Below, in pieces: positions 50,780-59,199 of a stretch of DNA of 64,000 nt (positions within the stretch are counted from its first letter, which is position 1; each line of letters begins with the position of its first letter). The stretch is from Cellvibrio fontiphilus_A. Lineage in GTDB: Bacteria; Pseudomonadota; Gammaproteobacteria; Pseudomonadales; Cellvibrionaceae. The stretch is taken from the NCBI RefSeq assembly GCF_042646205.1, contig NZ_JBHRTF010000004.1, forward strand, positions 434,001 to 498,000, written 5' to 3'. Below the pieces are notes generated by a model, which did not search any database, was not told the origin of the DNA, and saw only the letters and a program-made list of their open reading frames with translations. A program made the position numbers and the translations under genes.

Positions 50780-52504
50780 ATGAAACAAACACTCCTCATG
50801 GCGCTCTTGGGTGGCCTTTCGCTGACCGCGTTATCCGCTGCTCCCGGGCCGCAACCGACGAATCAACCGGCGCTTCAATCCCAACATCACCCTGTGCAAA
50901 TCCAGGTGGATGCGCAGGCCCAAAAAGGCCCGCTCACTCCGATTTGGGCATGGTTTGGCTACGACGAGCCCAACTACACCACCATGAAAGACGGCAAAAA
51001 GTTGCTGAGTGATATAGCGGCGCTCAGTCCAGTGCCGGTGTACGTGCGGGTGCATAACTTGATGAATACCGGCGATGGTACGGCAGCCCTCAAGTGGGGC
51101 TCTACCAACATGTATACCGAGGACAAGGACGGCAAGCCTATCTACAACTGGACGATTGTTGACCAGATTTTTGATGCCTATGTCGAGCGCGGTATGAAGC
51201 CCATAGCGCAAATTGGCTTTATGCCAGAAGCGCTCTCCGCCAAACCCCAGCCCTACCAGCACAGCTGGGCGCCGGGCAAACCCTATCAGGAGATAATGAC
51301 CGGCTGGGCTTACCCGCCCAAGGATTATGACAAGTGGGCCGACCTCATCAGCGCTTGGGTCAGCCACTCGGTGGAGCGCTATGGTAGGGCCGAGGTTGAA
51401 AGCTGGTATTGGGAACTGTGGAACGAGCCGGATGGTTTTTATTTGATTGCGCCGGATGTGCAAAAAGAATTTTTTAAAATGTACGACTACGCCTATTTTG
51501 CGGTGAAACGTGCGCTGCCAACGGCGCGGATGGGTGGCCCACATACGGCGCGCGGCGGTGAGTTTTTCCGCAATTTTATTGAGCACTGTCTGCGTGGCAC
51601 CAACCATGTCACCGGCAAGGTGGGCACGCCGTTGGACTTTATTGCCTTCCATGCCAAAGGTGCGCCGGCATTGGTGAATGGTCGGGTACAGATGGGCATG
51701 AATACCCACTTCAAAAATATCAGTGATGGTTTTGCGGCAGTCGCTGAACACCCGGAGCTGAAGAACATTCCGATTATTATCGGTGAGTCAGACCCAGAGG
51801 GCTGTGCTGCCTGCGGCATGAAAACCAACCCGGAAAATGCCTATCGCAATGGCACCCTCTATGCGAGTTACACCGCTGCCTCTATCGCCCGTAAATATGA
51901 TTTGGCTGAGGAATTCGGAGTGAATCTGCTCGGGGCGGTGAACTGGTCGTTTGAGTTTGAAGACCAACCCTGGTTTGAAGGCTACCGCGACCTGGCGACC
52001 AACGGGGTGAATAAACCGGTGCTTAATGTGTTCAAAATGCTGGGCATGATGCGTGGCAATCGCCTCGCGGTGTCGGGTGATTTGGCCTACAACGCCCAAT
52101 CGATTCGCGCCAGCGGTGTGCGTGGAGCTAAAACCGATATCAACGCTCTGGCAGCGGCAGATAAGTCGTCCATCAGTGTGATGGTTTGGAATTATCACGA
52201 CGACGATGTGATTAACGAAGGCGCGCCGGTTGAATTGAAAATCACAGGTGTCGCGGCCAGCAGTGTCCGCTTATCCCACTATCGTATCGACCAGGAGCAC
52301 AGTAATTCCTACAGTGCCTGGAAGCAAATGGGGTCGCCACAGCAGCCGAGTGCCAGCCAGATAGCCAAGCTGCATGCGGCCAGCGAGTTGGCGCAACTCA
52401 GCCCTGCGCAAACTCTGGCGGTTAAGGGCGGGGTTGTGACGGTAAACATGCAGTTGCCGCGTCAGGGTATTTCGCTGATCCAGCTCACTGAGTTGAAGCG
52501 CTAG
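50780..52504 (+). CDS. Secreted glycoside hydrolase family 39 (beta-xylosidase-like)
   Basis: The 574-residue enzyme has a signal peptide (LLMALLGGLSLTALSA). The (beta/alpha)8 domain has the acid/base Glu216 in WELWNEPDG and the nucleophile candidate Glu336 in IIIGESDPEG. GH39 retaining enzymes act on beta-xylosides or related linkages, and the C-terminal beta domain (about 440-574) is as usual. A strong AAGGAAA lies before the ATG. It is convergent with a GH81 gene, and GH43 is 10 kb away, so it fits a polysaccharide-using organism. Xylosidase versus other specificity is not resolved. Confidence 0.88.
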   Translation: MKQTLLMALLGGLSLTALSAAPGPQPTNQPALQSQHHPVQIQVDAQAQKGPLTPIWAWFGYDEPNYTTMKDGKKLLSDIAALSPVPVYVRVHNLMNTGDGTAALKWGSTNMYTEDKDGKPIYNWTIVDQIFDAYVERGMKPIAQIGFMPEALSAKPQPYQHSWAPGKPYQEIMTGWAYPPKDYDKWADLISAWVSHSVERYGRAEVESWYWELWNEPDGFYLIAPDVQKEFFKMYDYAYFAVKRALPTARMGGPHTARGGEFFRNFIEHCLRGTNHVTGKVGTPLDFIAFHAKGAPALVNGRVQMGMNTHFKNISDGFAAVAEHPELKNIPIIIGESDPEGCAACGMKTNPENAYRNGTLYASYTAASIARKYDLAEEFGVNLLGAVNWSFEFEDQPWFEGYRDLATNGVNKPVLNVFKMLGMMRGNRLAVSGDLAYNAQSIRASGVRGAKTDINALAAADKSSISVMVWNYHDDDVINEGAPVELKITGVAASSVRLSHYRIDQEHSNSYSAWKQMGSPQQPSASQIAKLHAASELAQLSPAQTLAVKGGVVTVNMQLPRQGISLIQLTELKR

Positions 52505-52532
52505 GCATGGCTTGCCTGGCTCAAAAAAAGCA

Positions 52533-52616
52533 AAACCCCAGGTTTTAACTTGGGGTTTGTTTGTCATCGGAACCGGCGCCATGGGCGCCGGTTTTCGTTT
52601 AACCCCGGGAGAATCC
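52533..52616. terminator. Cluster of three hairpins between GH39 and GH81
   Basis: Hairpin one is AAACCCCAGG with CTTGGGGTTT (52533-52558). Hairpin two is AACCGGCGCC with GGCGCCGGTT (52571-52593), perfect with a 3-base loop and followed by TTCGTTT. Hairpin three is CCCCGG with CCGGGG (about 52603-52616). They lie between convergent genes and can terminate both. Confidence 0.8.
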
Positions 52617-52638
52617 GGGGTGCTAACAGATTACCAAC

Positions 52639-55600
52639 TCACTGCACTGTCCATGTATGAGGCTGGTTGTTGTTATTGGCTTCCCCGCGGCTGGCGGTGC
52701 TTACGGTGAAGTAGTAACTCAACGCCGTGCCCGGTGCCACATTGGGGATGGTCACTTCAAAGCTATTACCCACCACCCGTGTCATGTTGTTCCAGCCGGG
52801 GGTAAATACCCAGGCCCAGTTCAGGTTTTCCTGGGTAGTGAAGGTGATTTTCACCCCGCCGTTGCTGTAGGTCGCGGTAGTGGTATAGGCCACATTAGCG
52901 CCGTTAGGCAGGGTAGCGGTGGCGCTGTAACCATTGCTGGCCACCGATGACGAACTGCTCACCGAGGAGCTACTTACGGACGAACTACTCACCGAGGAAA
53001 CAGACGAGCTGACAACGGAAGATGAAAAGCCCGTTGGACCCGAAGAGGTCGAGTAGCTGGACACAGACGAACCGCCAGGGTAGGTCATGGAAGTCCAGCT
53101 GTTCTCCACCGGGCCAGGGTAGAAGCTTTGGTCGCTGGCAGGGGTAAAGGTGTAGAAGCGCGCCTCTACCAGATTGCCCGCCGTGTAAGCCGCGCTGCGG
53201 GTAACTTGATAGGTGTAAGTGCCATCACCGTTATTCACTTCGCCACCCGCCTGTGCTTGCAGGTCGTTGATCACATAATCCTGCAGGCCGTTGCGGCGCG
53301 CAAAGAAGTGAACTTGCTGCTTGCGCTCATTCAAGCGAATGCTGAATTGCATACCGCCATTGGCCAGCGCGGTCATCTTCACCACACCGGTTTCAACCAC
53401 CACCGACGAGCTGCTGGAAGACAGGCTGCTGGAAGAGGAGCTTGAAATACTGGTTGAGCTGGACGTTGAGACGCTGGTCGACCATGAGCTGAACGAGCTA
53501 AATGAGCTTGATGAGTTGGACGAGGTGCCGCAGTTCGCCGTGTTAAAGGTGTAGTTGAATGGCCCAAGGTCGCGGCCAACGCTATCGAAGTAGGTGAAGC
53601 GGAAATTCACCAGACTGTTGTTGCTCAGGCCAGTCACATCGAAGTAAGAGCGACCATCGGCCAGCTTGGGCATTCGGTAGCCACCGGACTGCATGGGCGA
53701 GCTGAGCAAAATATCGGCCCAGGACGCTGTGCGGTTGAGGGTGATACGCACCGCGCTGCAGCTGGTCACTTCCACACAGTAGTCCTTGGCGGTGTCGCAG
53801 GCTGGCGGGGTTATCTGTGTCACAAACTCAATATTCGCAGGTTCGGATTCCACACTACCGTTACGCGCCACCACTATTGCCTTGTAATTGCTGGATGCGC
53901 TCAAGCCGGTGAATTTCCGCTCGGTAAGGCCGCCAGTGGAGGGGATGGATTGCACTGTGGCGTTATCCTTCTGCAGCACTATGGCGTAATCCGCATTGGT
54001 ATAAGCCGCCGGGATGGCATCCCAGGCAATTGTCACCTCATTGTGGGTCAGGCCGCTGGTGCGCAGGTTTTCCACCGCAGGAACTTGGCTAAGATCCAGA
54101 GCGGTCTTGAAGCTGCTAAACGCAGAGCGCCCACTGAGCCCGTTGAATACCGTGGTGGCGGTCAGGTTGTAATTGGTGTTGTGCGCGAGGTTGCTGATTG
54201 CCACCGAGTTGCCCGTCACCAGTTGGTTGAACACTTCAGTGCCATCGGTCTTTTTCACCACAATACGGTAGCTGGCGCCAGTCCACTGACCGGATACGGC
54301 TACCCAACTCGCGGTGGCGGAATTGGTGGTAATCGCGCTTACCGCCAGATTTGTTGGCGGCGGCGCTACATCGGCATCACCACTCATGCTGAAGGGCGCA
54401 ACGGCAATACTGACGCCATCGCTAAAAGTAACTTCCTTGGGTGTCGCGGTGGGGTTGTAAGCCACATAAGTGCGGGTGCCGTTTTTCTCAAACACGGCGT
54501 AGTGCGCGGTATCCGCCGTTACGCCTTTCACCGGGCGACCCAATTGGCGCAGGTTGAAAATCCAGTGGTAGGTGTGGGTTTTACTGGCACCGGCTTCACT
54601 GCGCACTTCATCGTTGGGGTACATGGGGGCGAGTGTGGGATCAAACTCGGTTTTGTAATTGCCCGCGGCGTTGAATTTTTGCGCGGCGGCATCCGGGTTT
54701 ACCAGCGCTTCGGCCTGCCACATCAAGTCATCCCAGAATTTGGTTTTGCGGCGGAAATCGTACTGGGTGTACTCGGCTGGCAAGTCGCGGTGCCAGAGTT
54801 GGGTGGCAAAAAAGTCGGTATCTTCCGCAAGGCGATTCACCACCAACTGCACCGCGGGAATAGTGCCGCCAGTGCTGAGTTTGCGATCCATATGGCCCAA
54901 ATGCAGCGAGGCGCCAGTGATGGGCAGGAAGTTAATGCCGGCAATCATGCGCGGTGCGGCGGAGAACCAGGTGCCGTAGTCGGCTTTGCTGTGCCACACC
55001 AAGCCAACGGAGGCGCGGTCGAAATCCTTCTTCACAAATTGGCTGCCGTTATCCCAGAACACCTGGCGCGGGAACACTTCATTGTCCACATCAAACCAAT
55101 ATTGGTGGATCGCCTGGATTTCACTGGCGTAGAGGAAAATACCCAGATCGCGGATCGCTGTATCGCCTGTCTCTGAACCCCAGAGTGCAACGGCTTGGGC
55201 GAAGTTGATACTTTCAGAGGAGGATTCCTGATTGCCGCCGGCATCCATATTCAAATGACCGTTGGCCAGTGAATAGCCGTTGTAGATGTCGAAATAGCGC
55301 AGGTACTGGAAGCGGGTGTCGTTGCGATCCCAGTTGGCTGAGTCCTTGATCAACAAATCAACCATGGGTTTCCACTGGGTGGCCCAGTTGCGGTCATAGC
55401 GCGCGATGGTCGCTGCTGCCGAGATCAAATAACCCGCGTGGAAGTGGTGGTCGTTGAGTTCGGTATCCGAGCCGAAGCTGGCGGGGTAGCCGGTCAATGA
55501 GTCCCATTCGGCGTTGTAATAGAAGTATTTTTTCTCATTCTGTTTGCGCAAATTGCGGTAGCAGTCGCTGCGCATAGGTTCAGCCATAGGGTTGCAGTGG

Positions 55601-57387
55601 CTGTTGTTGTACGCCAGGTCTTGCTGCCAGTCATCGGCACTTAACCAGTCTTCCAAGTGGGCTTTAATGCGGCCCATCAAGGTGGCGGCTACATCCGGGC
55701 GGTTGGTTTGCTGGGCAATGTGCAGCAACTGCAGCATCCAGTTAAGCTCTTTACCGTTGTTGTAGGTATCCAGCACGTCATCGCGAGTCAGGCCATCCGC
55801 ACCGAATTGCCCGTTTTTGTCCTGATCCAACAGCGTCATCAAGCGGGTCAGCTCGGCACCTTCCAGTTTGTTGGGCAGGTTGGGCAGCAAGCCGGGGTGG
55901 GGGATGCGGGTGGTAAAACTATTGCCTTTGATCACTTTCATCTCACCCCGTGGTGTGGCGTAGGTGTAGGCAAAATCCAAACCGCTGGTATTGATGTACT
56001 GGTGGCGATACAAGCCCATCATGGTCTGGTTGATGGCGTTAGGGTCGGCGTATTGTTCAGTGCCTACCTGATAAGTAGTCACAGTGTAGGTGGATTCCAC
56101 CTCCGCACTGGCCTCGTCGTAGCGGTAGTCAAAGCGGGTATCAATGGGCAGTGCAAACGCATGGCGGCGATAGTCGGCAACCAGCGCGTCCAGCTCCTCT
56201 ACGCCTACACCGTCACCGGGCTCATCCTCGCGGAAGAAGTCGCCTACCAAACGCGATACCACCAGCGGTTGGCGAGTGCCGGCAATATGGGTGGGCAGAT
56301 CGCTAACGGCTGTACCGGCGGCAATCGCAAAACCCTGCTCGGTGTAGCTGATGGGCGCTTTGAAAATATCGTTAATTTCGTTGGGCAGAACAGCCACGCT
56401 GAAATACTGGTGGCTGGCCGGAATGGTCATGGTGATCTTGCCATTACTGGCCAATTCTTTCAGGTCCAGATTCGCCAGGTTGTAGCTGAACTGGGTGCCC
56501 GGCGGGGCAAAAATGGCGTAACCCGCACGCACATCACCCAGGTAGAGCGCGAGCACACCGTCTGACTCGTGAATAATGCGCATACCGTTGAAGTAGGTGA
56601 AGCTCACCGTGCTCAGGCCGGTTTTTTGGAAATGGATGAAGGGCGAACCATTCACCATAGTGACCCGCGCTGCCTGGGTGTTCTCATTGGCGCCGGGATT
56701 TTTGAGCAGCACAGTCGCGGCAAAATCGCTGTAGTTATCCAGCAGGGTTTCATCGGCATCCATACCGTCAAAACGGATATTCAGCTCGGTGCCGCCCAGC
56801 GGGTCAAGGCGTGGGTCGATCCGCGCTGGATAGGTATAGGCAGTAAATTTCGGGTTGCTGGTGGAGGGCAATACGCGCTTGTCGGAATTGGGGTCTTCGT
56901 AGCGGTAGGGCACTAGCAGCGGGATCTGTGCATAGGTCAGGTTGATGCCGGTATTGGTGAACTTGAGGGTGTAGGGCGAGTTGGTCATCCAGTGTGAATA
57001 AGGCACGGCATCCACATTGGTTTCGATAATGCCGCCATTTTCATTGCGGATCAGGTTTTTTACCGCGTGAGGCCAGGCAACCGACGACCAGAATTCATGG
57101 GTAGGCGTGGGTTTGCCGGAGTTTTTAAAACGGTTGGATACCTTGGGGCTGATCTCCTGGCGCGGCACATAAATGCCCCAGGGCTGACCCTCTGGTACGG
57201 TTTGGTCATAGCCTTCGGCGGTGGATGGCGCCCAGCGATGGCTGGGTTTTTCGGTGGTGTAACTACCGGCGCCAGCAGCGACTTCACCCGCCTGCACAGC
57301 GACGGACGCGGTGAACAGACCGGGCAAGGCAATGGGCAATAGTATTTTGGGCAAAATACTGCCGATCAATCGTCTACAGGATTGCAT
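52639..57387 (-). CDS. Modular secreted GH81 endo-beta-1,3-glucanase
   Basis: The 1,582-residue protein has a signal peptide (LLPIALPGLFTASVAVQA). A GH81 catalytic region (about 60-960) includes DDWQQDLAYNNSH, the acid candidate Asp646 in ELNDHHFHAGY and Glu721/Glu725 in GGNQESSSES. Two FN3 modules follow (about 1005-1095 and 1100-1190), then a CBM56-like beta module (about 1195-1285), a poly-Ser linker (about 1287-1330), a second beta module (about 1330-1440), another poly-Ser linker (about 1443-1485) and a last beta module (about 1487-1582). It should hydrolyse laminarin or curdlan outside the cell. ATG 57387 has GAGG eight bases upstream; the frame reaches a GTG at 57420. Poly-Ser linkers are typical of Cellvibrio. 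Confidence 0.93.
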   Translation of the reverse strand: MQSCRRLIGSILPKILLPIALPGLFTASVAVQAGEVAAGAGSYTTEKPSHRWAPSTAEGYDQTVPEGQPWGIYVPRQEISPKVSNRFKNSGKPTPTHEFWSSVAWPHAVKNLIRNENGGIIETNVDAVPYSHWMTNSPYTLKFTNTGINLTYAQIPLLVPYRYEDPNSDKRVLPSTSNPKFTAYTYPARIDPRLDPLGGTELNIRFDGMDADETLLDNYSDFAATVLLKNPGANENTQAARVTMVNGSPFIHFQKTGLSTVSFTYFNGMRIIHESDGVLALYLGDVRAGYAIFAPPGTQFSYNLANLDLKELASNGKITMTIPASHQYFSVAVLPNEINDIFKAPISYTEQGFAIAAGTAVSDLPTHIAGTRQPLVVSRLVGDFFREDEPGDGVGVEELDALVADYRRHAFALPIDTRFDYRYDEASAEVESTYTVTTYQVGTEQYADPNAINQTMMGLYRHQYINTSGLDFAYTYATPRGEMKVIKGNSFTTRIPHPGLLPNLPNKLEGAELTRLMTLLDQDKNGQFGADGLTRDDVLDTYNNGKELNWMLQLLHIAQQTNRPDVAATLMGRIKAHLEDWLSADDWQQDLAYNNSHCNPMAEPMRSDCYRNLRKQNEKKYFYYNAEWDSLTGYPASFGSDTELNDHHFHAGYLISAAATIARYDRNWATQWKPMVDLLIKDSANWDRNDTRFQYLRYFDIYNGYSLANGHLNMDAGGNQESSSESINFAQAVALWGSETGDTAIRDLGIFLYASEIQAIHQYWFDVDNEVFPRQVFWDNGSQFVKKDFDRASVGLVWHSKADYGTWFSAAPRMIAGINFLPITGASLHLGHMDRKLSTGGTIPAVQLVVNRLAEDTDFFATQLWHRDLPAEYTQYDFRRKTKFWDDLMWQAEALVNPDAAAQKFNAAGNYKTEFDPTLAPMYPNDEVRSEAGASKTHTYHWIFNLRQLGRPVKGVTADTAHYAVFEKNGTRTYVAYNPTATPKEVTFSDGVSIAVAPFSMSGDADVAPPPTNLAVSAITTNSATASWVAVSGQWTGASYRIVVKKTDGTEVFNQLVTGNSVAISNLAHNTNYNLTATTVFNGLSGRSAFSSFKTALDLSQVPAVENLRTSGLTHNEVTIAWDAIPAAYTNADYAIVLQKDNATVQSIPSTGGLTERKFTGLSASSNYKAIVVARNGSVESEPANIEFVTQITPPACDTAKDYCVEVTSCSAVRITLNRTASWADILLSSPMQSGGYRMPKLADGRSYFDVTGLSNNSLVNFRFTYFDSVGRDLGPFNYTFNTANCGTSSNSSSSFSSFSSWSTSVSTSSSTSISSSSSSSLSSSSSSVVVETGVVKMTALANGGMQFSIRLNERKQQVHFFARRNGLQDYVINDLQAQAGGEVNNGDGTYTYQVTRSAAYTAGNLVEARFYTFTPASDQSFYPGPVENSWTSMTYPGGSSVSSYSTSSGPTGFSSSVVSSSVSSVSSSSVSSSSVSSSSSVASNGYSATATLPNGANVAYTTTATYSNGGVKITFTTQENLNWAWVFTPGWNNMTRVVGNSFEVTIPNVAPGTALSYYFTVSTASRGEANNNNQPHTWTVQ

Positions 57388-57562
57388 CTTGTATACCTCG
57401 TTATTGATTATTGTGAACACCGCCAGTGCGGTTAACTTATCTAACCAAAGTGCGAGGTGTGGTGTCGTCCCAGTGACGGGAGGGCTCGTTTTGATACAGT
57501 CCCATGCCGGTTTTGAGACAGGTTTGCTGGCCGACGGTGCGACACTAAATGAATTATTTTAT

Positions 57563-57606
57563 CAAATAATAATTATTATCATTTGTATTGATAATAATTC
57601 TCATAT
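57563..57606 (+). promoter_or_regulatory. Overlapping Fur-box-like sequences
   Basis: The stretch contains AATAATAATTATTATCATT (about 57566-57584) and ATTGATAATAATTCTCATAT (about 57587-57606), both near the Fur consensus GATAATGATAATCATTATC. They lie 60-100 bases before the DUF4198 gene. Two adjacent boxes are typical of strongly iron-repressed promoters. They are divergent from the GH81 start at 57387, which lies about 180 bases off. Confidence 0.75.
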
Positions 57607-57663
57607 TTCTTATGATGGCGCCTCAATTTAACGCCCCGGTTTGGGTTAGTAGAGGAGCTGCTC

Positions 57664-58482
57664 ATGAAGGCTTTATCGGGTTTTACCCTGTTTGCGTTGT
57701 CCCTTTCTTTTATGTTTGTGCTCGGTTTTTGTTCAGTGGTATATGCCCACACGCCGTTTATCGCCCCCATTGCGTTTGAGCCTGCCCATAAAGGCTGGAT
57801 CAGCCTGGATGCGGGGTTTGCTGAAACCTTTTTCCATTCCGACGTCGCCTTTGATAAGGGCACTTTTCAGGTGCTCACTCCGGCGGGTAACTGGGTGGCT
57901 CCGGCGCGGGTGGAGCAATTTACCAGCCGCAGTGTGCTGGAGTACCAAGCGCAGCAGGAGGGCACTTATCGCTTCACCACCGGCACGCGCTTGGGCGCGG
58001 TGTTTCGCATGTATGAACTCGATGGCGAGCGCAAACATACCCGCGACCCCAAAGAAGTGTTGCCCAAAGGTCACAAACTGCTGGATCACTATCAATCTGT
58101 CACCCTCGCGGAAACCTATGTGACCTTAAAAGCGCCGAGTAATGGCGCGCTGAAACCCTATAACAAAGGTTTGGAGTTAGTGCCCATCACCCATCCCAAC
58201 GATTTATATGCGGGTGAGGTGTTTGAATTTTCGGTGCTGCTGGATGGCAAACCGCTGGTGAATCAGCCAGTCAGTATTTTCAGCGCGCAGGACTCCACCG
58301 GGCAGCAACAGCCGGCTTACACAGCGACTACCAATCGCAGCGGCAAGGCCAGTGTTGTGCTCAATAACGCCGGTATCTATTTGCTGCATCTGCGCAAGAG
58401 TGCGCCCGCGCCCAAGGGTGCTGAGGCGCCCAATTACGGTTACATCTACACCCTGAGTTTTGCCGTGCAACCGGCGCTGTGA
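57664..58482 (+). CDS. DUF4198 periplasmic protein, Fur-controlled
   Basis: The 272-residue protein has a signal peptide (SLSFMFVLGFCSVVYA, then HTPF) and DUF4198-like domains. AHTPFIAPIAFEPAHKGWIS at the start, GTYRFTTGTRLGAVFRMYEL in the middle, and a C-terminal Ig-like part (NDLYAGEVFEFSVLLDGKPL; TATTNRSGKASVVLNNAGIY) are typical. The mature N-terminal His may bind metal. Family members accompany TonB receptors and metal uptake systems. GAGGAG lies before the ATG. The Fur boxes upstream and the TonB receptor gene downstream point to iron or another metal. Confidence 0.85.
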   Translation: MKALSGFTLFALSLSFMFVLGFCSVVYAHTPFIAPIAFEPAHKGWISLDAGFAETFFHSDVAFDKGTFQVLTPAGNWVAPARVEQFTSRSVLEYQAQQEGTYRFTTGTRLGAVFRMYELDGERKHTRDPKEVLPKGHKLLDHYQSVTLAETYVTLKAPSNGALKPYNKGLELVPITHPNDLYAGEVFEFSVLLDGKPLVNQPVSIFSAQDSTGQQQPAYTATTNRSGKASVVLNNAGIYLLHLRKSAPAPKGAEAPNYGYIYTLSFAVQPAL

Positions 58483-58494
58483 GTGTTCCACTAT

Positions 58495-58524
58495 TTTTAT
58501 TGATGACGATTTTATTGATGACGA
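58495..58524. repeat. Perfect 15-base tandem duplication
   Basis: TTTTATTGATGACGA occurs twice in direct succession (58495-58509 and 58510-58524), ending 11 bases before the EF-hand lipoprotein start. It extends the spacer between two operon genes. It may be slippage; a regulatory role is not shown. Confidence 0.8.
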
Positions 58525-58534
58525 GAAAATTTTT

Positions 58535-59035
58535 ATGATGGCTAAAAAATATTTTGTGCTGCTACCGCTATTGTTGGCATTAACCGCCTGTCAATCAGCA
58601 CCTAAAAAAGAGCAGGGCGCAGTCGCTAAAAAAACGCACAGCGCGACACCTCATCAGCGCAGCCACGGCGCGAGTGCTGGGCATCGCCACGCTTTTATCA
58701 AAGAATATGATCAAAACAGCGATGGCGAACTAACCCGTGCGGAATTTGATCATGCGCGCGCCGCCCATTTACGCGCTATGGATAGCAATCAGGATCAGCG
58801 CATTGATGAAACAGAATATGTGCAGGAATTTGCAGCGCGCATGACGGATGAACAAAAAGAACACAGAACCAAACAGCTCAAACAGGCCCATGTGCGGTTT
58901 GGGGTGTTGGATAAGGACAAGGATGGAGATATTACGGTGAAGGAATTTGCTGTCTCAGGAACACGGATGTTCGCCGGCTGGGATTTAGAGGAGGATGGTG
59001 TCATCAACGAGAAAGATCCCTTGCCCTCGCCGTAA
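58535..59035 (+). CDS. EF-hand lipoprotein
   Basis: The 166-residue lipoprotein has a signal (YFVLLPLLLALTAC) and three to four EF-hand loops: YDQNSDGELTRAEF, MDSNQDQRIDETEY, LDKDKDGDITVKEF and a final, shorter WDLEEDGVINEKD. A His-rich stretch (about 37-56: HSATPHQRSHGASAGHRH) lies between lipobox and loops and could bind metal. ATG 58535 or 58538 are both possible. It lies between DUF4198 and the TonB receptor genes in the Fur-controlled cluster. Confidence 0.85.
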   Translation: MMAKKYFVLLPLLLALTACQSAPKKEQGAVAKKTHSATPHQRSHGASAGHRHAFIKEYDQNSDGELTRAEFDHARAAHLRAMDSNQDQRIDETEYVQEFAARMTDEQKEHRTKQLKQAHVRFGVLDKDKDGDITVKEFAVSGTRMFAGWDLEEDGVINEKDPLPSP

Positions 59036-59199
59036 ATAATTTTTTATCTGCGGTTTTTTACCGACAGTTTTTATCCAAAAAAAGAAAAATCAAAAGCCCT
59101 TGAAGAGCGTGCCTTGTTAGCCAAAAAAATATACGTGCCGAATTGCCACAAGCGTTTCGGCATTTACAAAACGATGTTGTATTGGTTAATGAGGACAAA

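Noticed and set aside
50831..51751. A 306-codon minus-strand frame inside the GH39 gene
   Set aside because: The + strand has both GH39 catalytic glutamates and a signal peptide; the antisense product is unrecognisable.
52935..53530. Frameshift or low-quality sequence in the poly-Ser stretches of GH81
   Set aside because: The frame stays open and mixed Ser codons are used; poly-Ser linkers are normal in Cellvibrio-type hydrolases.
53950..55176. A 408-codon + strand frame opposite the GH81 gene
   Set aside because: The GH81 catalytic motifs are on the other strand. This frame has no signal, domain or ribosome-binding site.
55657..56565. A 302-codon + strand frame opposite the GH81 gene
   Set aside because: It is again a shadow of the conserved GH81 coding region.
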